Source: an uncultured Acidimicrobiales bacterium (GTDB taxonomy: Bacteria > Actinomycetota > Acidimicrobiia > Acidimicrobiales > Hopanoidiivorantaceae). Taken from it: a stretch of DNA of 64,000 nt. The translations under genes were made by a program, and so were the position numbers. Below the pieces are notes generated by a model. That model saw nothing but the letters and a program-made list of their open reading frames with translations, did no database searches and was not told the origin of the DNA. Below are positions 23,847-32,590 of the stretch, one piece after another (the stretch's first letter is position 1; each line of letters begins with the position of its first letter). The stretch is taken from assembly GCA_958295755.1 (NCBI GenBank), contig OY282367.1:330294-394293 (forward strand). The letters run 5' to 3'.

Positions 23847-25670
23847 TTATTCGTCTAGCCAAGTCTCCGTTAGGTAAGCTTTTCCAGCAAACAGAGGCAG
23901 AGCCAAGCCACCATCTGGGAAAGTCAAGGTGCCAGCATTTCGTACAGAGTTGGCGTATATCATCTGCCAGAGAGTCCAGTTGAGCCAGATATTGTGCGCT
24001 TGTTCTCCGAATTGGCGGTTGATATTTTCGGCTATTTCTCTTAGTTCGTCTGGGTCGTCTGTCAGACGGGCTTCATCCATGAGAATGTCCATGGTGTCGT
24101 TGCGAATGCGACCGAAATTCACAGCCAAGCCTTGAGCATTATCGCTATGCCACCAGACGCGTTCGGCTTCCACATGCACACCAGTGTGCTGACGCCAAAG
24201 CATAAGCTGGAAGTTACCACCTATGGCATTGCTGATTAACTGGCTCTGGTCGACTTGGTCGATATCCACATCAATCCCGCAGTCGCTCCAAGATTCCGCC
24301 AAAAGTTCGGTGCTGGTTCGGTTGAAGGGATTGTTTGTGGTGGTTAGAGCGATAGTTCCAGGGGCTTCCAGCTCGCTCCAAAGTGCTCTGCCTGCATCAG
24401 GATCATAAGACGGATAGCCCGGATCTTCCAGATATCCAGACGTGCCTGGGCTGAATGGCCCGTTGGATATGACAGTGTTGTTGCCCGCTCGCAGCTGGAG
24501 ATAAAGCTCTGTGTCGGTGCACATAATGACTGCTCTGCGGGCACGCACATCGTTGAAGGGCTCGCTCTCGTTATTGATGAGCACATAAACGGTCTCTCGT
24601 AGCTTTTCTTCTTCCACTAACACTCCGAAGTCTTCGGAATCTCTAAATTCGGGGTAGTTGAGTGGGTCTTGGTCATTGTTGATGTGCAGGTTGCCTGATT
24701 TCAGTACCAAGCGACGAGCATCAGAGTCGGGAATGGGGCGGAAGATGATCGAGTCGAGATAAGGCAGAGCGTTGCCCTGCTCGTCAGTTCTCCAGTAGGA
24801 CTCATTTTTTGTGACGATAAGTCTGTCATCTGTTATCCACGAATCAAATGTGAAGGGACCGGTGCCAATAGGATTTCTCGCACTATCTGGCCCCAAGTCG
24901 TATTGCGAAGGGGCAGCAAAATAGCCGATTTGTCCTGAGAAAATTGACGGGAATCCCGAAACCGGGCCAGTCAGGCGTATCAAAATACTACGGTCGTCAA
25001 TGATCTCTATATCCTCTTGAGCGTTCCCCAAGATTGGGCGCATGATTATACCCGTGAGTAACCCGCCGACTGACTCCGTGATGTGACGCTTCAGGGCTGC
25101 GGCATCTGCGGGTGTGCCGTCATGGAAGGTGAGGTTTGGGCGCAGAGTGAAAGTCCACTCAGAGAAATCCTCATTCGAGGTGGCCGACTCTAAGAGATAG
25201 GGCTTCATGTTACCGTCTGCATCAACCGCAAAAAGCGGATCAAAAATGGTACTCATAACATAGTGGCAAGCCACCGCACAAGTTTGAGTGGCAGGGTTCC
25301 AGCCAGATGTGGTCTCTGCTTCCAAGCCCACCACCAAAGTGCCGCCGTATACAGGTTGCGGAACAGGAGGCTCTGTGGAAGGCGGTGCAGTTTCCTGCGG
25401 TTCAGTGACACCAGCATCTGGGTTGGTTGGTTCAGCACCGTCAGTCCCATCGCCTTCTGGTGTGCCACTATCGGTGACTGGGGTGGGGCTAGCGGTTGTG
25501 GTAGTGGACTCTGAGGCGGAATCATCGTTTCCGCAAGCAGTGGCAATGAGGGCTAAGGCCACCAAAACAGCAAGGCAGGCAAACCTGAGTTTCCTGGTGA
25601 TGAGTTTCCTAATGATCAGTTTCATGGCGTGAAGTGAGGATCTTGTGGCAGTAAAAGTCGTGTGTGTCAT
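23847..25670 (-). CDS. Peptide-type ABC transporter substrate-binding lipoprotein (family 5)
   Basis: The extracytoplasmic receptor feeding the two downstream permeases (607 aa). The signal peptide ends in the lipobox LIATAC, a Thr/Pro/Glu-rich linker follows, and the SBP_bac_5 fold shows YGGTLVVGLEAETTSGWNP, FTLRPNLTFHDGTPADA and NPIGTGPFTFDSW. ATG at 25670 is favoured by a CGGAG 6-8 nt upstream; an internal Met at residue 16 (MKLIIRK) is a second choice. Ligand unknown (peptides, opines or other organics are possible in this family). Confidence 0.87.
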   Translation of the reverse strand: MTHTTFTATRSSLHAMKLIIRKLITRKLRFACLAVLVALALIATACGNDDSASESTTTTASPTPVTDSGTPEGDGTDGAEPTNPDAGVTEPQETAPPSTEPPVPQPVYGGTLVVGLEAETTSGWNPATQTCAVACHYVMSTIFDPLFAVDADGNMKPYLLESATSNEDFSEWTFTLRPNLTFHDGTPADAAALKRHITESVGGLLTGIIMRPILGNAQEDIEIIDDRSILIRLTGPVSGFPSIFSGQIGYFAAPSQYDLGPDSARNPIGTGPFTFDSWITDDRLIVTKNESYWRTDEQGNALPYLDSIIFRPIPDSDARRLVLKSGNLHINNDQDPLNYPEFRDSEDFGVLVEEEKLRETVYVLINNESEPFNDVRARRAVIMCTDTELYLQLRAGNNTVISNGPFSPGTSGYLEDPGYPSYDPDAGRALWSELEAPGTIALTTTNNPFNRTSTELLAESWSDCGIDVDIDQVDQSQLISNAIGGNFQLMLWRQHTGVHVEAERVWWHSDNAQGLAVNFGRIRNDTMDILMDEARLTDDPDELREIAENINRQFGEQAHNIWLNWTLWQMIYANSVRNAGTLTFPDGGLALPLFAGKAYLTETWLDE

Positions 25671-25740
25671 ATTATTCTCCGTTCGGAGGGTGTGGCGGTT
25701 CTAGGGAATAAATTTTTGGTTTAAGTTTTGAATTCTTATC

Positions 25741-26937
25741 TCAATCGGTTACTAACGCTCGCACTTCTGGTCCGACGCTTTCGGCTATAGGTCTTAGAGC
25801 TTCAAGGTCGAAGTTATAGACTTCAGCAGCTGTTTTACCCACGATGAGATGCACTTCTTCAGTCGGTACATGCCCGAGAGATTCTCGTAGAGATTCGACA
25901 GTGTGGGGCCAAGTGCCTTCCATGTGGGGGTAGTCCGATCCCCACATGAGTTTGTCTACACCTATCTCATAGCGAGCATCGCTGTCTGAGGGGCGCAGGA
26001 AGGATGCCCCCACGAAGCACTGCCTTTGATAGTATTCGCTGGGCTTCAGGGGCAGAGTGCGACGAAGCTGGCTAAACATAGGTAGCTCATAGTGGTAATC
26101 CAGCTTTTGAAGAGTTGAAGGTATCCAGGTTGAGCCTTGCTCGGTCATCACAAACTTGAGGTTGGGATGTCGCTCAAATACGCCAGCCCAGATGAGCATC
26201 CAAAACGGGCGGTGGGCGCGCAGAGGCACTTCGTAGAGGAAGACGCCGAGTGAGCCTGGGTAGTTGCCGAAGTTGGGTGTCCAACCTGAGTGGGTGTGAA
26301 CTGGCATCTGCAGCTCTTCGCAGATATCCCAAAGTGGTTCGTAGTGGGGGTTGTTGTAGTGAGGAAGATCGTTCAGCACATTGTCGCCCACTCCTGTCGG
26401 CAACAGGATTCCGCCGAAGAGACCCATCTTGTGGATGTCTTTGACTTCTTGGACGGTCACATTCATGTCGTCCACAGTTATCAGCCCCACCCCTGCTCTG
26501 CGACCGGGTGTGAGCGAGCAGAAGTCGGCTAGCCAGCGGTTGTATGCCCTGCAACCTGCCAGCCAAACGGCTGGATCTTCTTCGTACTGGTAAGTCATCA
26601 GCCCCGCGTTGAACGGGCTGATGGTATCGCCGCCTCCGCCAGGGAAGATGACTTCGGCCACCACTCCGTCATTATCTTGTTCTTTCAGACGGCGTTCGGA
26701 ATCAAAAGCCCCATCTCGGCCGCCTTCGGCTACCTCTTCTAGCTGCTCGAAATCTTGCAGGGCTTCTTCGCCGTAGATGGCTTGGCCAGTGTGGTTGGCT
26801 CTGCGCTGTTGCTGTGTTTCGGTGTCGCCAACCCAGTCGTCATACAAACTCCGCATGGCAGGGTCGACATACTCTCGGTAGTCTTCGGCGAGACCACCAG
26901 CGTGAGAGTCGGCTGAGATGATGAGGTATTTGTCCAT
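25741..26937 (-). CDS. Amidohydrolase-2 family metal-dependent hydrolase (copy 1)
   Basis: A TIM-barrel amidohydrolase related to ACMSD-type decarboxylases and hydrolases. It starts MDKYLIISADSHAG, where DxH is the first metal ligand pair; later VHTHSGWTPNFG, FVMTEQGSTWIPSTL and the terminal WGSDYPHMEGTWPHT (metal Asp) are visible. The start at 26937 avoids overlap with the upstream gene, which ends at 26966; a longer frame exists. It is paralogous to the next gene upstream, with the same closing block GSDYPHMEGTWPHTVE / GNDFPHPEGTWPHTAE. Probably catabolic; substrate unknown. Confidence 0.82.
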   Translation of the reverse strand: MDKYLIISADSHAGGLAEDYREYVDPAMRSLYDDWVGDTETQQQRRANHTGQAIYGEEALQDFEQLEEVAEGGRDGAFDSERRLKEQDNDGVVAEVIFPGGGGDTISPFNAGLMTYQYEEDPAVWLAGCRAYNRWLADFCSLTPGRRAGVGLITVDDMNVTVQEVKDIHKMGLFGGILLPTGVGDNVLNDLPHYNNPHYEPLWDICEELQMPVHTHSGWTPNFGNYPGSLGVFLYEVPLRAHRPFWMLIWAGVFERHPNLKFVMTEQGSTWIPSTLQKLDYHYELPMFSQLRRTLPLKPSEYYQRQCFVGASFLRPSDSDARYEIGVDKLMWGSDYPHMEGTWPHTVESLRESLGHVPTEEVHLIVGKTAAEVYNFDLEALRPIAESVGPEVRALVTD

Positions 26938-26965
26938 TATTCGCCTTTCTATGGTTCCTAGCTCT

Positions 26966-28300
26966 CTAGAAGACGCCGAAAGCTTCGGCTGGGTCAACTC
27001 CAGTTTCCCAATAGCGACCTAACCGCTTGGCTGTCTCCCATTTAGCCTGGTTTTGTAACTCGTCTTGGCCCAAATCTGTTGGCGTGGGGCCGATGCGCTC
27101 AACGGTAGGTGCTAGGGCTTCAAGATCAAAGTTGTAGACTTCAGCAGCCACGCCTCCCAGCATCTGGGCTGTCTCATCAATGGGGATGTCGCCGAAGCTC
27201 TTTCTTAGATATTCGGCGGTGTGCGGCCAAGTGCCTTCGGGGTGAGGGAAGTCGTTGCCCCACATGATGTTATCGATGCCGATGGCGTATCGCCTGGCCA
27301 GCTCGTTGCGCTTAGTGGTGGATGCCCCTAAGAAGCAGTTTCTGTCGAAATACTCAACTGGGTTGCGGGGCACAGCCGCCCCTAGCTGTTTGGAGATCTT
27401 AGCTGAGCCACCCATTGACTCATACTGATTGTGCATTTGCCACAGCATGTCGGGCACCCAGTATGCACCGCTTTCGGTCACCACGAATTTGAGGTCGGGG
27501 TGTCGCTCAAAAACTCCGCCCCAGAGCATGAACCGCAGCGGCCTATATGCCCACAAGATGACCTCGCTCACATAGATGCCCATGTTGTCTAAGTATTCGT
27601 GGCGAGGGGCAGGCCCAGAATGCACATGAACTGGCATATCCAAGGCAGCACAACGTTCCCACACTATGTCGTATTTGGGGTGGTGATACGGCTCGTAGTT
27701 CACCCACATTGTGGGGATGGCGATGCCTCCTCGCAATCCCATCTCGTGGGATTCCTCTACCATTTTGACCGCTCGTTCCACATCAAACACCATCGGTACC
27801 AGTGCTACTCCTGCTCGCCTGAGGGGGCTGTCGGCACAAAGCTCAGCCAGCCAGCGATTGTGTGCTGTGGCACCTGCGAAGGCCAGGTCGCCGTCTAGCT
27901 CGCCGGTAGCCCCGATACCTGCGCCGAAAGGTGGACAAGTGGTGCCCGAGATGGAGTCGGAGTCGGGGAACATTATTTCTCCGACAACGCCGTCGTTGTC
28001 TAGTTCTTTGTCGCGAGTGGCTGCGTCCCAGCCGCCAGAGTAGCCCTCTTGAGAAGTCCATTCTTCTTCGTATTCATCATGGCTCATCCCTGCCTCGGCT
28101 CGGGCTGCCAGCATGGCTTTACGCTCGGCGAGAAAATCATCCAAAGCTGGGTGATATTTAGAATCAAGATAGGGCCGATAATGCTCGGTTGGAAGCCCAG
28201 CGTGGCAGTCGGCTGAGATGATTGCATAATGTTCTGAAGTTTTGTGTGCTGTGCTGTTTTGTGCTGTGCCGTTGTGTTTGGCGGTGCTGTTGGTTTCCAT
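26966..28300 (-). CDS. Amidohydrolase-2 family metal-dependent hydrolase (copy 2)
   Basis: A 444-aa paralogue of the preceding enzyme, with HYAIISADCHAGLP (metal-binding DxH), PVHVHSGPAPRHE, FVVTESGAYWVPDML and WGNDFPHPEGTWPHT. The first 20 or so residues are low complexity (Thr/Ala/Asn/His) and repetitive. The SD-like AGGAACC upstream of ATG 28300 lies within a 20-bp tandem duplication. The two copies, 28 bp apart, probably form an operon and may act on related substrates or as a heteromer (inference). Confidence 0.82.
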   Translation of the reverse strand: METNSTAKHNGTAQNSTAHKTSEHYAIISADCHAGLPTEHYRPYLDSKYHPALDDFLAERKAMLAARAEAGMSHDEYEEEWTSQEGYSGGWDAATRDKELDNDGVVGEIMFPDSDSISGTTCPPFGAGIGATGELDGDLAFAGATAHNRWLAELCADSPLRRAGVALVPMVFDVERAVKMVEESHEMGLRGGIAIPTMWVNYEPYHHPKYDIVWERCAALDMPVHVHSGPAPRHEYLDNMGIYVSEVILWAYRPLRFMLWGGVFERHPDLKFVVTESGAYWVPDMLWQMHNQYESMGGSAKISKQLGAAVPRNPVEYFDRNCFLGASTTKRNELARRYAIGIDNIMWGNDFPHPEGTWPHTAEYLRKSFGDIPIDETAQMLGGVAAEVYNFDLEALAPTVERIGPTPTDLGQDELQNQAKWETAKRLGRYWETGVDPAEAFGVF

Positions 28301-28339
28301 TGTGGGTTCCTATATGAGATTGTGGATTCCAATATGAGT
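28300..28339 (-). repeat. 20-bp tandem duplication containing the ribosome-binding region
   Basis: TTGTGGGTTCCTATATGAGA followed by TTGTGGATTCCAATATGAG on the plus strand. On the minus strand the unit next to the amidohydrolase start carries AGGAACC; the second carries the weaker TGGAATCC. Confidence 0.75.
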
Positions 28340-28367
28340 GCGGTTTTTATTGTGCTATATCAGTTCA

Positions 28368-29309
28368 TTATCGCGACGAGTTACTTATCGCGGCTGGCGG
28401 TTTCCAGTCGCCGAAATAGTCGGGATTTGAGCGTGCCAGCATAGATTGACAGCGATTTTTGATCATGTTGTCCGACTTCTCGCTCTCTGCCAGCATCCAA
28501 AACTGCTGAGTTTTGATGCCATCGGTAACTCTTATTGCTACTTCTTCCAAGGGAGTTGTCTCAAAGGGCTGACCAGAGTCTTTGAACATTTTTTCCAAAT
28601 CTTCAAATGTGGTCCACTGAGTGCGGGGATTGGTTTGCGCCAGCTCTTCTGGGCGGTTGCGATGAGATGACCAGATTTTGGTATTTAACCAGTTGGGCCC
28701 CGGATACAACACAGAAGCTCGCACATTATCACAAGCTTGGGTGAGCTGTGCTTGCAAGCATTCGGTGATGAGCGTAACCGCACCTTTGCTGGCTGCATAT
28801 ATAGGTGTGCCAGGCAGGGGAGAGAGGCCACCATTGCCAGAAGATGTGTTTACGATATGGCCACCCTCGCCGTGGTTTAAGATTTCTGGCACAAAAGCAT
28901 TGATGCCATAAACCACCCCCATCACATTCACGCCCATAGCCCAAGTCCAGTCGTTGAGGTCGTACTCCCACATCCAGCCTTTTGAGCCAGAGCCCACACC
29001 GGCATTGTTGCAGACCACATGCACTTTGCCGAAACGCTCTAAAGTGGCATCTCGCAGAGCAGACACATCTTCCCATTTGCGCACATCGCAGAGCACTCCG
29101 TCTACTCGTGATACTGCATCCGCCCTGGTATCTATTGCGGTATCCACCCCCATATCTTCCAGAGTCACGAGCGCATCATTCAAGGCATTTTCTTCCACAT
29201 CGGCCAGCATCACCGACATACCTTCGGCTAGAAATCGCTCGGCCATGGCATAGCCAATACCTGAGGCTCCCCCTGTCACCACTGCGACTTTGCCTGCAAG
29301 TTCTTCCAT
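28368..29309 (-). CDS. Short-chain dehydrogenase/reductase
   Basis: NAD(P)-dependent oxidoreductase with a Rossmann fold (313 aa). The cofactor motif is VVTGGASGIGYAMAERF; VCNNAGVGS follows; the catalytic Ser is in NTSSGNGG and the Tyr-x3-Lys in YAASKGAV. The C-terminal part is longer than in the simplest SDRs and matches the group annotated as SDR family NAD(P)-dependent oxidoreductase in actinobacteria. Substrate unknown. A 13-bp near-repeat (AACAGCAGAGCAT/AACAGCAGGGCAA) lies upstream of its start at about 29327-29355. Confidence 0.88.
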   Translation of the reverse strand: MEELAGKVAVVTGGASGIGYAMAERFLAEGMSVMLADVEENALNDALVTLEDMGVDTAIDTRADAVSRVDGVLCDVRKWEDVSALRDATLERFGKVHVVCNNAGVGSGSKGWMWEYDLNDWTWAMGVNVMGVVYGINAFVPEILNHGEGGHIVNTSSGNGGLSPLPGTPIYAASKGAVTLITECLQAQLTQACDNVRASVLYPGPNWLNTKIWSSHRNRPEELAQTNPRTQWTTFEDLEKMFKDSGQPFETTPLEEVAIRVTDGIKTQQFWMLAESEKSDNMIKNRCQSMLARSNPDYFGDWKPPAAISNSSR

Positions 29310-29375
29310 GGCTTTGCGATTCCCTTGTTTTGCCCTGCTGTTATGCTCTGCTGTTTTTTCTGGGGCTATTTGTCC

Positions 29376-30143
29376 CTAGATTTTGCGAGTGAAGTTGTCG
29401 TAGCGTTGGTGCACGAACGGGATGATCCATTCGCTGGGCACACGGCTTACGATCTCGCCTCGTTGTAAAGTCTGTCTCTCGCTCGTAGTGATAGCCACCA
29501 TGCGGCGAATAGGCAGATCGGCTACTGGGTCGAGCGGTGAATCGCGAAGCACAAGCTCACCATCTACCGACTCGTTGGAACGCAAAGTCGCCTCCTTGTG
29601 GCAATACACCAAAGCTGGCTCGTCTGTGAAGCCCTTACCATCAGGTGAAAGCAAGAACTGAAAGTAAAAGTCCAGCTTCTTCTCTGGGCCTGCTGGCAAC
29701 GTACCTGTAACCTTGCCGTTGATTTCAAAGATGGTGACGCCGCCTCTGGTTACTGAACCAGAAACATCATCGCCGTCGCGATTAACCGTTATGTCGGCCA
29801 GCTTCTTAGGCTCGCCATACATTTCACGGCCGCCAAGCACGGCCCGCTCACTTGACATCGGCATCAAAAGGGCATAAGCCCCATTTGTGCCTTCGTGTCG
29901 GGCATTCACGCCGAACCAACCTGCTCCGAACTCTAAGTCGCCCATCTTGACTGAGCTGATAGAAGCTCGCACAAGTGGCTCTTCAGTTGGTTCCAAGGGT
30001 TTTGGTAGCAGGGCTGCGATGAGATCTGGATCGGTCTCATAAACCGCCCCAACCGATTGCGACCAAGCTTGTGCCGTTTCTGTCTTGGCTGGCTCTTGTG
30101 CGATGAGATCGTCAACACGAGCTGCATAGCGAATAGTTGTCAT
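29376..30143 (-). CDS. Acetoacetate decarboxylase-family protein
   Basis: A 255-aa member of the ADC fold. The segment GGREMYGEPKKLADI carries the paired lysines that in true acetoacetate decarboxylase include the Schiff-base Lys, with the partner Glu of GREM nearby. Many relatives are ADC-like but not proven decarboxylases, so activity on acetoacetate is not certain. ATG at 30143 is preceded by AAAAAGGGAGAAAAACC, a good ribosome-binding site. Same strand as the SDR gene that follows. Confidence 0.8.
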   Translation of the reverse strand: MTTIRYAARVDDLIAQEPAKTETAQAWSQSVGAVYETDPDLIAALLPKPLEPTEEPLVRASISSVKMGDLEFGAGWFGVNARHEGTNGAYALLMPMSSERAVLGGREMYGEPKKLADITVNRDGDDVSGSVTRGGVTIFEINGKVTGTLPAGPEKKLDFYFQFLLSPDGKGFTDEPALVYCHKEATLRSNESVDGELVLRDSPLDPVADLPIRRMVAITTSERQTLQRGEIVSRVPSEWIIPFVHQRYDNFTRKI

Positions 30144-30298
30144 GGTTTTTCTCCCTTTTTAAGTTGGCTGAAAAATATTTCTAGCATTCAAGATTATAGT
30201 TCATTAGCACAGTGCGTTTCCTAAGAAGCAGACATTCTCAGACTTTGCTTCAGACTCTGCTTCATTGAGGCGATAGCTATTTTTTTGAGTACTTCCAA
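30144..30298. other. Intergenic region with a 12-bp repeat
   Basis: 155 bp between minus-strand genes. It contains the tandem CAGACTTTGCTT / CAGACTCTGCTT near 30240-30263; no RNA gene or terminator was recognised. Confidence 0.5.
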
Positions 30299-31606
30299 CT
30301 AGCTCTCTAGAGCTATGGCAGGAGGTGGGGCTTCTATTTCGCCAGTATCCAGCTTGCCAGTATCCAGCTCGCCAATCTCTAGCTTGCTTCTGGTAAGAAG
30401 CTCATCTGGAAGCGACTCAGAAAGTGCTTTCTTGGCTTCTACCCCTAGCTCTTCAAAGTCGGTTGCTTTCTTGATGAGGTTGCCTCTTCCGGTGTGCAGC
30501 CGCTTCATGGCGGTCTCATAGGATTCCTGGGTTCTGCCTAATCGCTTGCCAACTTCACTCATAGCTTCTACCACAAGGCAAATTTGGTCGAGCAAGCCTT
30601 CGGCAGTCTCAAATATCCTCAGCGTGTTCTGCTCTTGTGCCGCATTGCGCCAAAGCTGCGCCACAATCAGCAGCGACGGCAAAAGCGTAGTGGGGGAGAC
30701 AATGAAGATTTTCTGCTGCATAGCTACGCCGAGCAGTTTCTCGTTGTGTTGTAGGGCAGCTTGCAAGGCAGGCTCGCTGGGAACGAATAGGAACACAAAC
30801 TCCGGCGAGTTCAGTTGGGGAATTTTGTTGTAGTCTCGCTTGGCTAATTCGTTTACGCGGTCTTTTACTGCTTTGGCGTGCTCGTCTAGTGCAGTTTTCG
30901 CATCTTCTTCGGTCTCAGCTTCCACGCAGCGAAGGTAGGCATTGAGCGAAGTCTTGGCATCAATAATCAAATGCTTGTCTTCAGGTAAATGCACCACTGC
31001 GTCGGGCCGCAACAAGTTGCCATCTCTACCTCTGTATGACTTTTGCGTGTCGTACTCTTTGCCTCTTGTCAAGCCTGACGCTTCTAGCACTCGTTCGAGT
31101 TGCAGCTCGCCCCATATCCCTTGAGTTTTGTGCTCGCCACGAAGGGCTGTTGTCAGAGCACTTGCATCTTCAGAAAGTTGACTGTTCTGCTCCATCAAGA
31201 GTTTGATAGTTGCTCCCATCTCGGCTTGTTGCTTCGTGTCTTCGGTGTGGATGTTCTCTACCTTCTCGCGAAACTCCTTGAGCTGCGTCTTCATTGGTGC
31301 CAGCAAAGTATTGATGCTTTCCGAGCTGGTCTCTTTCAAGTTTTTGGCTTTATTTTCCAAAATCTTGTTGGCAAGGTTTTCAAACTCAGTTGCCATTATT
31401 GCCTGGCTCTGCTGTGATGCTGCTTGAGTTGCCTTGATTTCAGCGTTCTCCAGACGAAGGGTGTCACGCTCATCTCGCAGGTTGTTGCCCTCAGCCTTCA
31501 GACTTTCTACCTCCCCCGCAAACTGCTTTGTTGTCATTCGCTTTGCGATAGCCCAGACGACAACCCCCACAACTAAACCAACCACTATGGCAATCACTGC
31601 TGCCAT
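30299..31606 (-). CDS. rmuC: DNA recombination protein RmuC
   Basis: A 435-aa RmuC: N-terminal membrane helix (VIAIVVGLVVGVVVWAIA), a long coiled coil to about residue 165, then the conserved nuclease-like core RGEHKTQGIWGELQLERVLEASGL, PDAVVHLPEDKHLIIDAKTSL (a PD-(D/E)XK-like DAK) and FLFVPSEPALQAAL. RmuC limits inversion at short inverted repeats and affects recombination in E. coli. The C-terminus has a repeated GELDTGKLDTGEI linker of near-identical 15-bp units. It starts 4 bp after the stop of the upstream small gene, so it is likely co-translated. Confidence 0.9.
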   Translation of the reverse strand: MAAVIAIVVGLVVGVVVWAIAKRMTTKQFAGEVESLKAEGNNLRDERDTLRLENAEIKATQAASQQSQAIMATEFENLANKILENKAKNLKETSSESINTLLAPMKTQLKEFREKVENIHTEDTKQQAEMGATIKLLMEQNSQLSEDASALTTALRGEHKTQGIWGELQLERVLEASGLTRGKEYDTQKSYRGRDGNLLRPDAVVHLPEDKHLIIDAKTSLNAYLRCVEAETEEDAKTALDEHAKAVKDRVNELAKRDYNKIPQLNSPEFVFLFVPSEPALQAALQHNEKLLGVAMQQKIFIVSPTTLLPSLLIVAQLWRNAAQEQNTLRIFETAEGLLDQICLVVEAMSEVGKRLGRTQESYETAMKRLHTGRGNLIKKATDFEELGVEAKKALSESLPDELLTRSKLEIGELDTGKLDTGEIEAPPPAIALES

Positions 31607-31610
31607 GTCT

Positions 31611-32129
31611 TTAGCCGCCTAGCCTAGTCCTGGCCGAGCGGCTACGTTCTACTAGGTGCTCGGGGAGTTTCGACAGCAGTGCCGCAGCTGCATCGGAAGT
31701 GGCTGGGTCGGCAACGCTGTCAATCTCAGCAATACTCTCACTTTCGGTAGTGCTCTCACTTTCAGCAACGCCCTCAGTTTCGCCAGATTGCCCTGCAGGT
31801 AGTGCAGCTTCTTCGGCTAGGGCGATCTGCAGAGCTTCTTGCTCGGCCACCACAGCTTCCATCCGGGTTTCTATCTCAGCCATCACTTCTTCACGTTCGC
31901 TACGCCAACGTTCCCAGTGGTGAGGACGCAACAGAGCAGAGCCGTCCAGAGAGCCAAGCTGCACGCCGTTGTCAAAAAATACCCAGTAGCGGTACCATTC
32001 AAAGCCGTTCACCATCTTTATCTTCCCGCCTGTGCGCTCGGGCACGCCGGGCAGATCATAAGCGGCCACCACCCGCTCGTTACGGCGGAATATTCTGTTG
32101 TAATCGTCGCTTTTGCTGAATAAACCCAT
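31611..32129 (-). CDS. Conserved hypothetical protein, SH3-like N-terminal domain
   Basis: 172 aa, not assigned to a named family here. The N-terminal 80 residues (VVAAYDLPGVPERTGGKIKMVNGFEWYRYWVFFDNGVQLGSLD) look like a small all-beta barrel that resembles SH3 or KOW modules in its Gly pattern; a coiled-coil helix (about 85-115), a Ser/Glu-repeat linker (SESTTESES) and a short helix ending HLVERSRSARTRLGG follow. Likely cytoplasmic. Upstream partner of rmuC with a 4-bp gap. Function unknown. Confidence 0.6.
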   Translation of the reverse strand: MGLFSKSDDYNRIFRRNERVVAAYDLPGVPERTGGKIKMVNGFEWYRYWVFFDNGVQLGSLDGSALLRPHHWERWRSEREEVMAEIETRMEAVVAEQEALQIALAEEAALPAGQSGETEGVAESESTTESESIAEIDSVADPATSDAAAALLSKLPEHLVERSRSARTRLGG

Positions 32130-32160
32130 ATCGCAGTGTATGCTAGTGGCGAAAGACTTT

Positions 32161-32559
32161 ATGAACTGGCATCCTTCTCAATTGCCTCCTGAAGCTCTGG
32201 AGTTTCTCGGCGAGAGGCATCTAGCGACCCTCAGCATACCCCGCGAAGGACGCAGCCCGCATGTGACCCCAGTAGGTTTCACTTGGGACGACAACACCGC
32301 CACAGCTCGTGTCATCACTTTCGCCGATGCCCAAAAGGTGAAACTCGTCCAAAAGGCTGAGCCTGCCATGGTTTCGCTATGTCAAGTTGACGGAGGTCGC
32401 TGGCTCGCGCTGGAAGGCCAAGCCCAAGTGCATTCCGATCCAGAGCGTTGCTCTGAAGGAGTTCGCCGCTACGCTGAACGATATCGACCGCCGAAAGACC
32501 GAGGGGCCGACCGACGGGTCATTGAGATATCTGTGCAACGTGTAATTGGCAGGATTTAA
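32161..32559 (+). CDS. PPOX-class (possibly F420-dependent) flavoprotein
   Basis: A 132-aa split-barrel protein of the pyridoxamine-phosphate-oxidase superfamily: FLGERHLATLSIPREGRSPHVTPVGF, then ARVITFADAQKVKLVQKAEPAMVSLCQVDGGRWLALEGQA. This pattern is shared by actinobacterial F420- or FMN-binding reductases. Catalysis and cofactor choice are not readable from sequence. Start 32161 fits the family N-terminus; in-frame ATG 32140 and the codon at 32113 are alternatives, but 32113 would overlap the divergent gene. Confidence 0.75.
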   Translation: MNWHPSQLPPEALEFLGERHLATLSIPREGRSPHVTPVGFTWDDNTATARVITFADAQKVKLVQKAEPAMVSLCQVDGGRWLALEGQAQVHSDPERCSEGVRRYAERYRPPKDRGADRRVIEISVQRVIGRI

Positions 32560-32590
32560 GCAAGAAGATTTAGACAAGCAGGAGATACTA

